This document shows, piece by piece, positions 24,102 through 37,406 of a stretch of 64,000 bases of DNA. The notes under the pieces are model-generated. The model was not told the origin of the DNA. It saw only the letters and a list, made by a program, of their open reading frames with translations, and did not search any database. The position numbers were made by a program, and so were the translations under genes. The stretch lies in assembly GCA_030068075.1 (NCBI GenBank), contig CM057824.1:129074414-129138413 (forward strand), read 5' to 3'. Source of the stretch: Paguma larvata. Lineage: Eukaryota > Chordata > Mammalia > Carnivora > Viverridae. Each line of letters begins with the position of its first letter. Position 1 is the first letter of the stretch.

Positions 24102-24255
24102 AGGGGGGTGACTGGGTGGCTCATTCAGTTGAGTGACCGACTTGATTTCCACTCAAGTCATGATCTCATGGTTCATGAGTTCGAGCCCCACATGGGGCTG
24201 TGCACTGACTGTTGGGATTCTCTCCCTCCAGCTCAAGTAAATAAATAAATGAATA
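24102..24255 (+). mobile_element. SINEC_Fc-type SINE with internal deletion
   Basis: Head and B box are intact ('gggtggctcattcagttgag', 'gagttcgagccccacatg'). The (TC)n middle is nearly gone, so the copy is only about 150 bp. The tail is (AAAT)n. Duplication not clear. Confidence 0.9.
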
Positions 24256-24726
24256 AGTACAACATGCCGAAGAAACAAAAATTAATAAAACTCAAATCCT
24301 TCCTTTAAAAGATCCTTAAAGGTCTTGGTAGAGTACCATTTCTTTAATGGAGGCAAAGAAAGAAAAAAAAAAGGTTGATTTACTATACCATGGTTTAGAG
24401 GAACAACAGAGAAGATGATCGAGAGAATTGAGAAAATGTGTGTAGAGTACCTAAACCTTAGCTTCAATATTACAGCTAAAAGTGATGATTCTCAAACATA
24501 CATTTATAAAAATTATATTTTGTTATTTTCCCCCTGAGCTATGGACTTAAATGCCCAACTTCTTACTGTATTTGTTCTTTTGGATTTTTCACAAACATCT
24601 TGAATGAGCAGGTCTACAATTAGAGAAATGTATCCTGCCAACAATTACAACCAGTAACTCCTCTGGTTTTCCTTATTGCAGTATTAACAATCAGTCAGGT
24701 GATGATTAATATCCAATTTGTTTAAT

Positions 24727-24738
24727 GTTTATTTATTT

Positions 24739-24772
<34 letters not shown>

Positions 24773-24938
24773 ATGAGCAGGGAAAGGGTAGAGAGAGAGG
24801 CAGACACAGAATCTGAAGCAGGCTCCAGGCTCTGAGCTGTCAGCACAAGAGCCCACAAGGGGCTTCAACTTATGAATTCTGAGATCATGATCTGGGTCAA
24901 AGTTGGTCTCATCCGATGGAACCACTCAGGCTCCCGTC
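24727..24938 (-). mobile_element. SINEC_Fc-type SINE, antisense
   Basis: It has a pure (GA)n of about 30 bp at 24741-24771. Duplication TTGTTTAAT (24718-24726) and TTGTCTAAT (24939-24947). Confidence 0.94.
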
Positions 24939-24947
24939 TTGTCTAAT

Positions 24948-25892
24948 TTTCTAGCTGCTTCCAAAGCCAACATTTCTTTTACTTTCTAAACCATCCACCC
25001 TAAACTTTTTTTCGTCCTGTAACATATTCCCCTCACCCTGCTTCTTAGTCCCAAGCTGCTTCCTCCTAGGGGAAAGGTTTTGTTTACTATGATACATATT
25101 GTAGCGGCATCAGAATTTGAAAGATTTAGCAAAGATATAGTGGAAGATGTCAATGAAGAAGAGATTGAAAGTGTTACTTTAAGAAAGATATAGAAAGATT
25201 AATAAAATAATTTAGCTTTAAAGTAGTAAGAAGATCATAGCCTCCTTTTAGGCTGGCACTGTGGAAGTTTGAGATGGAGCATAGCAGTTTTAGAGCATTT
25301 CCTGTCCTCTTACTCCTCACATTTAAATCAGTCAAAAGTTGATAAAGTCTATTCCCTTAATGTTTCCATATCAGTTATCTTTACTTTACTCTCAGAATAG
25401 TTATCATGGTTCAGACCTTGTCATTTATACTTGCCTTACGTAAAGAAAAGTTTGCTCTACGTGTATAATTAAGCACTTACTTACTTTTGGTTTCTACAAG
25501 ATGCTCCGAACTCCTTTGTATCTTTCCTTCCCCAGTCATAGAGTCAGCCATGTGTTGTTGTGTTTGTTGCTGTGGTTAGAGAATGGTATTAGGGCGTGCT
25601 AGGTTGTTTACAGGTACTGGGATATCATTACTTCCAGTCCTGTCGGCTGACATCTAGTAAATATATATGTGTATATCAACTCAGTATGCAAATGAACCTA
25701 TAACCGTGTCTATACATGGCCATCTGTATCTACATTAATGTAAACATGAGCTAATAATGGCATTGTTACAACCTTTTTTCTAGCCTTGTCCTCTTGCTCG
25801 TCTGTCACCTCTCACCCAACTATGAGAAACATTTCTCCCACTATCCACCATACATTCTATTAATTGTTAAATTCCTGTATTAATATGTAGTG
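24948..25892. other. Unique stretch
   Basis: No gene or named repeat recognised. Confidence 0.4.
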
Positions 25893-25893
25893 A

Positions 25894-26187
25894 TGTCTTA
25901 ATCCATTCAAGTTGCTACAACAAAATACTACAGACGGGGTTGTTTATAAATAACAAAAATTTATTTCTGACAGTTCTAGAAGCTAGAAAGTCCAAATTCA
26001 AGGTGCCAGCATTGACAGGGCTGGGAATCTCTCTGGAGCCTCTTTTTAAGCCATTGATCCCATTCGTGAGGAATCTACTCTCATAATCTAATCAATTTCC
26101 AAATGCCCTACCTCCAAATACCATCATCTGAGGGGCTAAAATTTCAACATGAATTTTGAAAGGGCAAAAAAACTCGGAACATAGAAA
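25894..26187 (-). mobile_element. MLT1-type LTR, antisense, internally deleted
   Basis: Antisense landmarks in order: 'ttgctacaacaaaatacta', 'gtttataaataacaaaaattt', 'cagttctagaagctagaaag', 'attcaaggtgccagca', then an abrupt jump to 'tctctctggagcctcttttt', 'cccattcgtgaggaat', 'cctacctccaaataccatc' and 'aaaatttcaacatgaatttt'. The central part of the LTR (between the 'gccagca' and 'ctctggagcc' landmarks) is missing. Confidence 0.78.
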
Positions 26188-26369
26188 TTGGTATCAGGAT
26201 TGTTAACCAGTATGTCTATGGGAAACCCTTTTATGCAACTGAATGTAGTGCTTGCATAATTTAACTTTTAATCTTCCAGATGGCCAAAGATCGGTGAACT
26301 TGATTTTTCATATATTCTGTCTATAGTTATTTACACATTGTGGATTTCATTTTGGGACTTCTAGACCTC

Positions 26370-27769
26370 CTAATTTTTAAAATTTTTGTACATTTAGGTT
26401 TATTATTTGTGCTATAAAGGTTTTTGAATTTCAAAAATGCATTATTTTATATTTCCACAATTATAGTATTATACAGAATTCTTTCAAACATCCAAAGAAA
26501 TCCCCTGTAGCTTATCCATCCAACCCTTTTCTTCTTGCCTCAACCCTTGGAAACCACTGATCTTTTAACTGTGTCTATAGTGTTACCTTTTCCCAGTATC
26601 ATATAATTGGGATCACAAAGTATGTAGCCTTTTCAAATTGGCTTCTTTCAGGTAGCAGTATGCATTTAATATTTGCCCATATCTTTTCCTGTTTTTCTAG
26701 CTCATTATGTAACTATGCATGCACCGCAATTTATGCATTCACCTTATGAAGGATATTTGGGTTCCTTCCAGTTTGGGGTAAGTATGAATGAAGTGTTATA
26801 AATAGTAATGTATAGGTGTTTTATGAACATGAATCCTCAATCAGTTAGGGGAACACTTAGGCACCCAATTGCTGGATTGTCTTATGAGACTATGTTTAAA
26901 AGTTTTGTAAGAAATTGCCAAACTGTCTTTTAAAAGTCTGCATCATTTATTTTGTGTTCCCAGCAGCAATGAATAAATATTTCTGTTTCTCTATAGCCTA
27001 GCCAGCATTTCCTATTGTTAGTTTTATTATTATTATTTTAACCATTTTAACAGGTCTGTAACTGTGGGAAATCAAATAGTTATGTCCTGGGTTAGGAGAT
27101 TATAGGGAAGGCATTGCAAAGCAGAACACTACTTTCTGGTCTTTCAGCGGGCAATGGCTTAATATATATCTAGGGGTTGGGTCCTGCCTGTGCTAATGAA
27201 TTCCTTAGGTCATGTTGTCTGTGAAATATCTTATCTTGTTTTCCACCCTGCTTTCTGCATCTGCTCTTTTGTAGTCTTGGGAATGCCTTAATTTGTTTTT
27301 CTGCATGATTTCTATATGTTCTTACATAGCCCACTGATGTATTACACAATGTTTTCCCTATAATGTATGCTTAATAAATACAGGAGCTTCCGAGCAGCCC
27401 AGGGGAGACTTCCCTTAGCCACCCTCTCACCTCTCTTGACTTGCATGGAATCTTGAGTAATCCTTCTGCGGTCCTTGGCTTTGTTTGACAAAGCCGAAAA
27501 TCAAACCCGCATGTAATATCTCATTTTTATTTTAGTTTTAATTCCTTGGAGGCAAATTATGTTGATCATCTTTTTATATGCTTATTTTCAATCTATGTCT
27601 TCTTTGGTGAGGTGTTACTTTCAGAAATTTTGCTGGTCTTTTAGTTGTGCAGCTTTCCTATTGTTGAGTTTTATGAGTTCTTCGTAACCTTGGATACAAA
27701 TCCTTCATCAGATCTGTATTTTGCAAATATTTTTCCCCAGTCTGTGGTTTATCCATTTACTCTCCTCTT
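26370..27769 (-). mobile_element. L1 fragment (L1MA/L1MB-like), antisense, split by an ERV LTR
   Basis: Landmarks in antisense L1 order: 'tttattatttgtgctataaa', 'gcttatccatccaaccc', 'ggaaaccactgatcttttaac', 'gggatcacaaagtatgtagc', 'gcacccaattgctggattg', 'aagaaattgccaaactgtct', 'cccagcagcaatgaa', and after the LTR 'taatatctcatttttatttt', 'tatgtcttctttggtgaggtg', 'cttcatcagatctgtatt' and 'ttccccagtctgtgg'. The LTR at 27063-27511 and a SINE at 27770 interrupt it. Inactive. Confidence 0.88.
27063..27511 (+). mobile_element. Solo endogenous retrovirus LTR, nested in L1
   Basis: A 449-bp insertion that starts TGTGGG and ends CCGCA, so it has retroviral TG...CA ends. TGTAAC (27057-27062) and TGTAAT (27512-27517) flank it as a 6-bp duplication with one mismatch. 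The L1 reads on across the gap. It holds AATAAA at 27373-27378, which may double as promoter and poly(A) signal as in some betaretrovirus-like LTRs. A TATA-like stretch lies at about 27160-27168. No gag, pol or env sequence adjoins it, so it is a recombined solo LTR. A 6-bp duplication suggests class II (ERVK-like); the family is not named. Orientation is inferred from AATAAA. Confidence 0.78.
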
Positions 27770-27861
27770 TTTTTTTAAGTTTGTTTATGTATTTATGTAT
27801 GTATGTATGTATGTATTTACTTATTTATTTATTTTGAGAGAGTGGAGGTACAACAGAGACA

Positions 27862-27893
<32 letters not shown>

Positions 27894-28021
27894 ATCCCAA
27901 ACAGGCTCCACACAGTCAGGGCAGAGCCCAATGCAGGGCTCAGACTCACAAACTACAGATCATGACCTGAGCCAAAATCAAAGTGTTGGACATTTCCCTG
28001 ACTAAGCCACCCAGGAGCCCC
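27770..28021 (-). mobile_element. SINEC_Fc-type SINE, antisense, at the L1 edge
   Basis: Long degenerate (ATGT)n and (ATTT)n T-rich end (about 27780-27836) and (GA)n at 27866-27892. An approximate duplication lies at 27750-27769 and 28022-28040 (ATCCATTTACTCTCC versus ATCCTTTTATTCTC). Confidence 0.92.
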
Positions 28022-28040
28022 TATCCTTTTATTCTCTTTT

Positions 28041-29175
28041 GAGCACCCCATCCAAGACTGTGGGCCCCTCTGAGTTTCTCGCTTTCATGCCAGCCCACAC
28101 TCAACCTCCAGAAATTCATCAAAGTTATTATTTCTGTGGTTCTACCTGTTTATGGTTGCAAATTCTTCTGTTCTGGACAAGTGGCCTTTTCTTTCATAAA
28201 TTTACTGGAGTTCAGCTTGATGGTAATTCCTTTTTTTTTTTTTTTGATCTATTAAACATATGGACTCTGATCTATACATAGATGCCTTTTTTTACCTAAA
28301 TATTTAGTGTCTGTTAACTCAACAGATTCTTATCTCTGCACATTTAGTAATATTACCAAATGTATTTTCACTGTCTAAAGATATGATAAGTAATATTGTA
28401 ATATAAATCAAATTATAAAATATTCATGAGTCCATACTGATGTATATGACCCCCATCTAATTAATAAAAAATCATCAGACAAATCCCAATAAAGACACGT
28501 TCCATAACATATATGGCCAGTACTCCCCAAACTGTCAATTTCATTAGAAACAAAGAAAGTGTGAATAAAGAACAGACTTTAAATTAAAAAAATGTACTAA
28601 TTTAGGGTTCTTCTAATTGGACAAAATCTCTATACTCTTTATAAGATATTGATAATAAACTGAATCTAATATATATTACATACATATATAATCTTTTATA
28701 AACTGTATTTGCCATTTTTCAGTAGATTTAAAAGTTTACTTTAAAAAAGCTAGAACATAAGTTAAAGCTGAAAGGAAATGAAAACAAGGGCAGGCAATAA
28801 GATGGAGCCAAGTTTGTGTCTTGACAGATAACTCATGTCACACAGTCATACCTGCTGCAGTTGGGAAACTATTTAGTCGATTATGTCTAGCAATGAGAGA
28901 TATGTGATCAGTTACAAAACCGCGTGCCCAAGAAAACCTAAACAGAGCAATACAAAATTCTTCAGAAAAAGAATAAAAGTACCCTTTTATTAAAAATGTA
29001 AAGTGTTCATTTAGTTTCTTACAGAGAAAAAAATAAAATAATAAACACTATAATCATCACATGCTTAGAGTAAATAAACACGTTTCTTTGTGTTATCATG
29101 TAGCTTTTTAAAAATTATCCTTGGCATACTCATTCAACAAATAACAATTAAAAATATTCCTTTCAGTTCCAAACT
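28041..29175. other. Unique stretch
   Basis: No gene or named repeat recognised. A run of about 15 T lies at about 28231-28245. Confidence 0.4.
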
Positions 29176-29179
29176 GAAA

Positions 29180-30075
29180 ATATCTTGATATTATTTTCTG
29201 ATTATAAATCTAAAACGTCGGATGATACAAAACAATGTAAAAATAAAAATGTGCCACTAGAATTTATCTTATATTTTAAGTAAAAATAATATGTTGGAAA
29301 GCAATTATTTTACACATACTCTTGCAACTTAATTTTTACCTTATATCTAATGAGCTTCTTCTCCTGCCGGTTCATAGGTGCGTACTTCATCATTTATCCT
29401 AATTTTTTTGATCATTTAATCTTTTTTTAGATTTATTTATTTATTTTGAGAGGGACAGAGATAGTGGGAATAAGGGACGGGCAGAGAGAGGGAGACAAAG
29501 AATCCCAAGCAGGCTCCACACTGTCAGCACAGAGCCTGACACAGGGTTCGAACTCACAAACTATGAGATCGTGACCTGTGCCGAAACCAAGAGTCAGATG
29601 CTTAACAGACTGAGCCACCCAGGCACCTCTAATCTTTTAATTATATGAATATACTATAATTTATTTAAGTAACTCCCTCAAAATGAATATTTAGATTATT
29701 TTCAATACATCATTAGTTATATTCCACTGGAATAAATATTCATTAACATACATTTTGCACTCGACGAACATTTCTGGGGGGATAAAACACCCCGCACTAT
29801 AATTTGTTACTTGAAGAGGAAGTATTTTTGTACATACTGGAAAATTCCCTTCTAAAAACTGCCTGATTCCCCATCCCGGGCTCACGCTACATCTTCATCA
29901 TTTATTTAGTGTTACTAATCATTTCCACTGAAAATGGTGAAAAAATGATACATTAGTGTCATATATGTTTTCTTTTTCTCAGGTAAACTTAAGAATAACC
30001 ACGTTCCTCTAGCATCTTCACCAACAATGTTTTTTAGAAGTTTTTCCTTGCAGAGAGGTTACAAATAATTAGTAG
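29180..30075 (-). mobile_element. Old L1 fragment (L1ME-like), antisense, split by a SINE
   Basis: Diverged but collinear with the antisense of the L1ME-type 3' region: 'cttgcaacttaatttttacc', then 'atactataatttatttaag', 'aaatattcattaacatac', 'acatactggaaaattcccttc' and 'aaaatggtgaaaaaatg'. The SINE at 29426 interrupts it. Ends are uncertain. Confidence 0.55.
29426..29627 (-). mobile_element. SINEC_Fc-type SINE, antisense
   Basis: Complete and only moderately diverged. Duplication TTTAATCTTTT (29415-29425) and TCTAATCTTTT (29628-29638). Confidence 0.95.
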
Positions 30076-30079
30076 ATTT

Positions 30080-33000
30080 CAAATCTTTGAAGAGAAAGCT
30101 ATGAAAATATTAATACCTTATATCATTATTCTAATTCATCAAAATACCTGGAGAAAGAGGCTGTGGCGTTAGTGACAGAAGTACAGCCTTAAACGTGTTG
30201 CATTGCATTACTGTCAATTGTTTTTTTAGGTTCAGGCAGCCCTGAAGGGCATGAAAGCTCTTATGGATTGTAAACACAAATCACAGGCTCTGGCCAAGGG
30301 TACAAGTAGTAAAATCTGTAACAGTTGATCCATTGATCCTGCCCACTCGGGTGGAAATCAATTCTTTGTAGGTGAACGTGGTTCTGAATTTATATGGGAG
30401 ACCCAAGCAGGCAACGAGCAGATGGAGTCATTGTGCCGCTAGGTCCTGTTTGAGAATAACGTTATTCAGCAGGCAAGTTTGAGTATGGTTAAAAAAAAAA
30501 AAAAAAGAAAGCGATACATTAGTTAACTCATTTGGCCTCCACTCCCTTTTTCTCAAAAAAAAAAAAATTTACAAATTATCTGCAAAACAAGAAAAGAATC
30601 TCAGCCAAGGAAATCAGATATTGATCTATGGATTTACTGAATGTAATATCTACATGTGTGTCATATGAAATGTATGAAGTATTTTCAGGAACTACAAAAC
30701 AGCTCTAAAACTATGTCAAATAGAAAAGTGAACCAAAAATGCCACCTATGTATGTTATCTTATATGTTAGTAAAAAGCTACAATCGAAAACCAAACCCAT
30801 ACCTAAACAAACAAACTAATACAACTAAGTTCCTAATTTAGGAGAGAAGAGAAGTAACAGAATTATTCTTACATCATTTATTTTCATATTCTTCTTTTTA
30901 TACCTGATCATCTTTGTACTATTTTTAGATATCCTCTATTTTTCTAAAAAAGCTCCCAAATTTTTAAAGATATAAATGTATGGTATATATTGACTCCATA
31001 TTCATAGATTATATAGTGGAATATAGATTACATTTATAAATTAAAAATAGAAGATTGTTCTTTAAAATTATCTTAATGCAAACAATACTGCATTACAGCT
31101 TTTTAAATAAAGCTGTATTTTTTTTTACTAAATTTGACAAGTCACCTTTATGTTTTATGACTAAAATATAATGATTAAATCCCTTTGTTTTTTAATTTAA
31201 ACCATTCAGCTTGGAACACTCATGTTGCTTCCTTCCCACATTCATACTAATATTTATATCTTTCTTGCTAAGCAACCATTTCTCAAATATGATGCATTTC
31301 CCAATTTGCTTCTACTAACACTGTCTCTTCCCACTCAGATTAAGCTTGTGTGTCCCAGTCCCGTAAGTAAAGGGGAGAAAAGTTCTTAGCAGAAGAGAAA
31401 ATAAGTTATTTGGCTATGTACCATGTGCCAGAAAGAGTGTTGTGTGATTGATATGTCAGCTTGTGTGTAGCTATTCTAGAGAACTCTTGAGCAATGCTCC
31501 TTCAATCTATTTTTACTGTGAAAACACATGGGCTTCATAATTGTTCCTTATTACATCGTGGTATAGTGAAGGTTGGGCTATTCCCTTCTTAACAATGTAT
31601 GTTTATAAATTTCAAACATAGAAGAAACCGAACCCAAGAGTTATCCTTGGATTTATGTCTTAATCAATGCCATAAACATATGTTAATTTGCTATGTTATA
31701 ATATATCTATAAAACAGTGGGCAAAAGCCAATCCCAAATACAAAGGGAAAAGATGCATTTGTATATCATTGACTTCACTCATATCAGAAATAAAGGAAAG
31801 TAATCGTACTAAGAGAAGCAATGTCCAGTCCCACCTAGAGGACATAGTTATAAGGCGATTTTTTTATTTTCTACTATCATTAAATGTAGAATGTAAGGAG
31901 TAGATATTCAGTCATTTGCAATATGAAAATATTAGAGAAAAAGTATCAGATACCATTGGTGGAAACCAATGGCATTACTATCTAATTAGTACTTTAGATT
32001 AGTACTTTAATTATCTTAAGAATACACAAGGATATGTTTAATTATGAAGCTTTCAAATGAAGCAATATAAAAAGAACCTTTTAACTTTGTTCTTGACATG
32101 ACATTTTTCATAAAAGAGGATCATATGTAAATAAAAAATGACTATCAATGAAATGATGACTCCACCACAACACAAAATAGCATATTGTATTTATATGTTT
32201 AAAATACATATTTTATAAGTTAAAATATGTTTTCTTTACAAATTATTCCTTGCTTCTTCTTACTCCCCATCTTTTATTCTTCATTGAACTAAGAGATCTG
32301 AATTTTAAAAGAGGTTAGATTAAAAAGATATTTCAGGTCCAAAATATTATAACATTTTATTGAAATCTTAATTGCATCTCTTTCAAATACTCAATCTTAA
32401 TATTATCATAAAATCAAATTAATTGGAGACTGTCTAACTTTATTAACATCAGCATAATTTCCAAAATGTGAAAGTTTTCAGAGGTCATCTGAATCTTGTG
32501 CAGGATCTTTTCTTATTGATTGACCAGGAAATGGAACAGTTTCTGTCTTCTCTCTAATTATTTAAAGCCATCTCGCTTAGCTTATTGGATATTTATAATG
32601 CTCAAATTAATGATGATGGGTATATCTTTCTAAATATTACTATTAAAGAGTAACCCTTTTCCAAAGAAAACTGCTACAATTTCTTTAAAACATTAAAATA
32701 GTATAAATAGAAAACAAAGCCACTAATTTGGAAAACTTACAAATATGAATTCATTCACGGAAAATTCCAATAAGAAATAAAAGTAGTTTAGAACGACTTG
32801 TTTATTTGAGCCCAGACTTTCATAACCTATATATAGCATTTTTAATCTGGCTAATTTTGTGCACTTAAAACTTGCTATATAAAATAAAGCGCTCTTATAC
32901 AGAGTGCAGTATTAAAGCCTTTATTCAAGGACTTCACAATTCCCATAGTTTCAAGTGTACTAACATATTTGCATTTTTCAGTCTGTTTTGGGAATTGCAA

Positions 33001-34257
33001 ACATCACTTCAAAGAAGTGATGTCCAATAAATTTTTACATGCAGTTGGACTTTTTGCAAATAAAATTTTACGAATAATACAAAATTAAAACACTACAGAA
33101 GAAAACGGGGCTGTCCTATTTAAAGTGGGGAAAGCTACCGTCCGCCTGCTCTGGAGGCTCCTAATCTAAAATGCAGGGTTAGAGATCATTTAAATGAAAC
33201 TGCACAAGCAAACATATGTGAAAGTATTTTTCCTAATTGTAAAGCATTATGAAGTATTTGTAAAGTATTGTTAAAAGAAATCTATTTCTGGATGAAAAAA
33301 GAGTAGTAAAATTGAAGAATACTCACATACACTGTTTTTTTCCCATATGTTCTATTTCAATTTATTCAGAGATTGTATTTTAAGTAAAATTCATGTAAAA
33401 TTTTGTACCTTAGTTAAATATTTGGAGGTCAATTTTAAAGATATTTATTTTAGCCACATAGTACCTTTTCCATGTGACTGTGTTATTACGTATTGTTCAA
33501 AAATTGTCAGAAAGGACAGTACTATGAGTAAAAATGTAAGTTCTATGACCACAGAGTGAATTTTTGTTTTATGACAGTTTTTATTTAATATGACTAAAGT
33601 TAATGAAGTATTCATAAAATTAAAGGTTTGGGAAAGACCTTGAGAGTGCAATTAGTCTATCTCCTTTCCCGGACACTTTCAGACGCTTTATTATTCTACT
33701 TCATTCTCAGAACTCAAGGAAGACATTTTTTTTTCAGTGATAATGCATTTCAGGTCTTTTAAAGCAATAAGACAATTCTCTTTCTCAGAGGTCTGCTGTT
33801 TCAAAGTATGGTTTTCCTGTTAATAGTGGTTTATCATACTAGTTTATATTAGAATGACTTTTTTCTCTTTGCCTCTCAGTATTTACCCTTTACTTTCTTT
33901 ATTTGTATTCAATCATTCATTCAGAGTGTGATTTCTTCTCTTAAATATTTTTTCTTTGTGTCTTAGTACCAGTGATAGCATCTCTAAGTGATTCTCCCAC
34001 TGTTAAATAGATAACATTTTTTCCCCTAATGTCTGAATCTTCTTCAAAACTCTATGATGGCTTCCATCTTGGGTGGGAACTGAGTCTGATTATTACTAAA
34101 AGTTTCAAAGGACTCCCAGAAATCGATTGTTAAAGGTAAAATCACAAGGAAAAATGATAGGATATAAGAGTTGATGCAAAAGAACAGTAGATTCATAAGC
34201 CATATTGTTCAGAGAATCCCTAATGCCATCTAATGACTTGTAGGCAGTCTTTAACTA
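30080..34257. other. 4.2-kb stretch without recognised repeats or genes
   Basis: AT-rich unique DNA with poly(A) runs at about 30489-30506 and 30558-30569. About seven CpG cluster at 30165-30465. A word at about 31405-31450 ('ctatgtaccatgtgccag') faintly recalls MIR/L2. No frame has a recognisable domain. Confidence 0.4.
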
Positions 34258-34258
34258 A

Positions 34259-34469
34259 TTTTTTTAACGTTTATTTGTTTTGAGAGAAAGAGAGAGGCAG
34301 AGCATGAGCAGGGGAGGTCAGAGAGAGAGGGAGACACGGAATCCAAAGCAGGCTCCAGGCTCTGTTCGGTCAGCACAGAGCCTGAAGCGGGGCTCGAACT
34401 CATGAACTGTGAGATCATGACCCAAGTCGAAGTTGGACACTTAACTGACTGAGCCACCCAGGTGCGCCA
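34259..34469 (-). mobile_element. SINEC_Fc-type SINE, antisense
   Basis: Near-complete, ending 'gagccacccaggtgcgcc'. It keeps several CpG, suggesting a fairly young copy. Duplication not clear. Confidence 0.94.
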
Positions 34470-36189
34470 ACAATCTGTAATTCTTAATACTAGTAGCTCA
34501 AATTCTAATACAGAACTTGGCTCATGATGTGTATGTCTATAATTTTTGCTAAAACTGAAACCAAAGATACAGTGACTACACTCAAAACAGGCTACAACAA
34601 AAATCTTCTCTCCCTAAGCAAAAGAAACTCTGACTTCTATATCATTATTAAAAATAGAATTTCTAGCATATAGTTACTTGAACCTCTAGAATTCTATTCG
34701 ATTCCCAATTCTTTGCCACCCTACACCCATTCCAGCCAATCACTATGTGCTGACAATGTTTTCATGTCAGTTTTATAACTTTGAGAACATGTCGTTAAAT
34801 TTAACTTACAATTATTATGCTTAATTTAGTCACTGAAATTTTTTCCACTTATTATCATGTGGCAAAATGTGAAAGGTGGGAGGGTACATGATTTTTAAAG
34901 ATAAATGACTTTTAACTTTTTTTAAATTACCAGTCTTCTCAATGTATGTGACTTGATGCTGATTTCAAAAACAACAAAAATAACAACAACAACAACAACA
35001 ACACTATATATAGGAACCGAATTACAAACTCTTTCTTTAATTTTATTCTCTTGTTCGAATAAAAAATTAGCTGTTGAGAGCATGATATTTTGCTGAGTCA
35101 TTAACTCAACAATAATGTTGAAGTTATTGAAATTTCTGAAAGATAGGAACAAGTGTATTTTCTGACCAGAGATAAAGAATAAGTTGTAATTATATAGCTT
35201 TTTCTAGAGACTGGTTGATTTCAAAAGAAGTAAAGAGAAGAGGTACTCTTAAAAGAGAGAAGAGCTCTTCAAAGGAAGCGTAGCTGTCTGTAAAGCAACC
35301 AAGAAGAACAAAACTCTTGTAGAAGAGTAGCATAGGAAAGAAAGACTTAGAAAAATAAAATATAAAAGTATTACTGTTTAGGTCCATGAAGCTTGGGGTT
35401 CTTAGATCACTCAATATATTTTTGTTTTCCCTTTTATAAAAATAAATAGAAAACTTGTACATCAGCTAAACAGAGGATGTGAGAAAGGAAAAAGAAGTTG
35501 ATGAACTTTATTTCCAAAAAGAAAACAAAAATGATCTAATTTGACATTAAAAAAATCCCACTGCATCATATTTAAAAATAATAGAACCATGGGAGGGTCT
35601 TATTTGGCCAAATATTTAGTGCAGATTGCATTTTAATAAGATAAATGTTACTGGCAATTTGAGATGTGTAAATCTGCTGATTGACATTATTAATTCTTAT
35701 TCTATTATCTTTCTCAAATTAATTTGATGCATGAAAACTAAGTTATTGTTTATTTACACTTGAGATAGAAATCCTATATTTTAAAAAGTTACAAAGTAAA
35801 GACAAATATTCTCAAGCCTTATATTTATTTTCTTTGGTAGATTACTATTATGTTTTGACTTCCAATTCATAGTTGAGAGATGTTAATCCTTTAACATTTT
35901 TACTCTACCCTGCATAACAGTAATTACATTCCCACAAAGGGACAACTAGTCCAAACCAGGATAAAATATCTCCCAAAATACGTATTAGTACCACTCTAAA
36001 TAATTCACTGTTATTTATTTCTGTGGGTTTTTCTGAAGAAGGCCAAAATGACATATGCACAGACAGACCCCTTCCTTCTTTTGTATTGTTATTCAGCATG
36101 TTTCAAAAACCTTTCTGCGTATTTCAAGTTCAAAGCTTCATTATATCCAAATCTTCATTATATTTCTGTTAACTGCAATATCAGTGGTA
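34470..36189. other. Unique stretch with a short (AAC)n
   Basis: An (AAC)n run lies at 34967-35003. No gene or other named repeat recognised. Confidence 0.45.
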
Positions 36190-37400
36190 GGTTAATTTCT
36201 CCATCCAGTGAGCACTGACATGTACTAGGTTTTATACGAATTGGAGGAGGCATGAAGAAATTAGATATAATCCATGTTCTCATGTAAATGACAATCTGGT
36301 CAAGAATGGGGATATTGCACATATCACTAAGTATTATGGGGTGAAGCAAGATATTAGGGAAGAGTATAGCCAAGACACTTAGCTAGACGGGGGGTGGGGG
36401 GTGGTCAAGAGAGTCTTTCCAAATAAGCGTGAAACTCTGACCTCACAATTCATACGAATTTAAGTGAGATAGTATACGTGTATGCAACAGGAGCTGTGGG
36501 GTTGGTGGGCAGATGATCGTGGAGAGGAAGTGTGCTCCAGATGATAAATAACTGACGAAGGTATAAAGCAGGAAAAAAACCACAGGATATGTGAGGAACT
36601 GAAAGAAAGCCACACCGGAACCCAGCAAACAAAGAAGAAACAGTGAGACAGAAGACTGGAAAGAAAGAAGACGAGGAATTTCAGACAACATGTGAAGGTC
36701 ACCCTTCACACAAAGAAAAGGAGACAACCTCTGAAATGTCCTAAGCAAGGATGTGGCATAATTGTGTTTGAAGTTTAAAATTTATTCACACTGCATTACA
36801 GAGAAAAAAATGCATAGGTTATTTGGCAAGAGAGAACCGTGTGAGACAGCTTACCAATGACAATGGAGATTTCAGTAGAGGGCGTGGCATTTTGGAGAAG
36901 AGGATGGAGGAGGATTTGAGATACAAAGATCTAAAATTGTCCTAACTTGGTGAGTGAGGCAGGGAATCAAAACTAAGTCCTAACTATCTGGCTTGAGTAA
37001 TTCAGGTGCTCAACGAGCCCTTCAACGAGGTAGGAAATCACCGAAAAGAAAGTAATGTGTGTGAAAAAGGCCGTTTGCTTAGTTAAGGTCTAAGAAAATC
37101 CAAACATATATCAAATACACAGATATGTATCTGGAGGAAATCAAAAAAACATTTTGAAAAGGAATGTACTTAATGGATAACTTGGGAATGTTAAGCGAGA
37201 GGCAAGCCTAAAGCAGAACATTCAAAATTCCATCCCCTCAGGAGTTGGCTAGATGAGAAGAAACTGAAAAATAAGTAAAAAGATGAAAGTTGCATGGAGA
37301 TGAACGAAAATCGTGAGTGGAATGTGATGGAAGCAAAGACAAGCAAAGGAAGAAGGAAACCATATCTAATGCTGCCAACTTATCAAGTAAGATGAAAATT
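36190..37400 (-). mobile_element. Ancient LINE-like fragment (probably L2-type), antisense
   Basis: Purine-rich, diverged sequence with landmarks 'tggtcaagagagtctttcc', 'gaggaactgaaagaaagcca', 'gatgtggcataattgtgttt', 'ggaatcaaaactaagtcct' and 'aatgctgccaacttatcaag' plus 'taagatgaaaattgg'. This is the order of an old interspersed repeat common in mammals. The part near 36600-36800 reads like the reverse of L2 3' sequence. The family name is uncertain. Minus-strand frames at 36443-36748 are chance frames within it. Confidence 0.45.
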
Positions 37401-37406
37401 GGAAAA

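Noticed and set aside
27063..27511. ERV LTR as part of a provirus with genes
   Set aside because: L1 sequence directly flanks both sides, so only a solo LTR remains.
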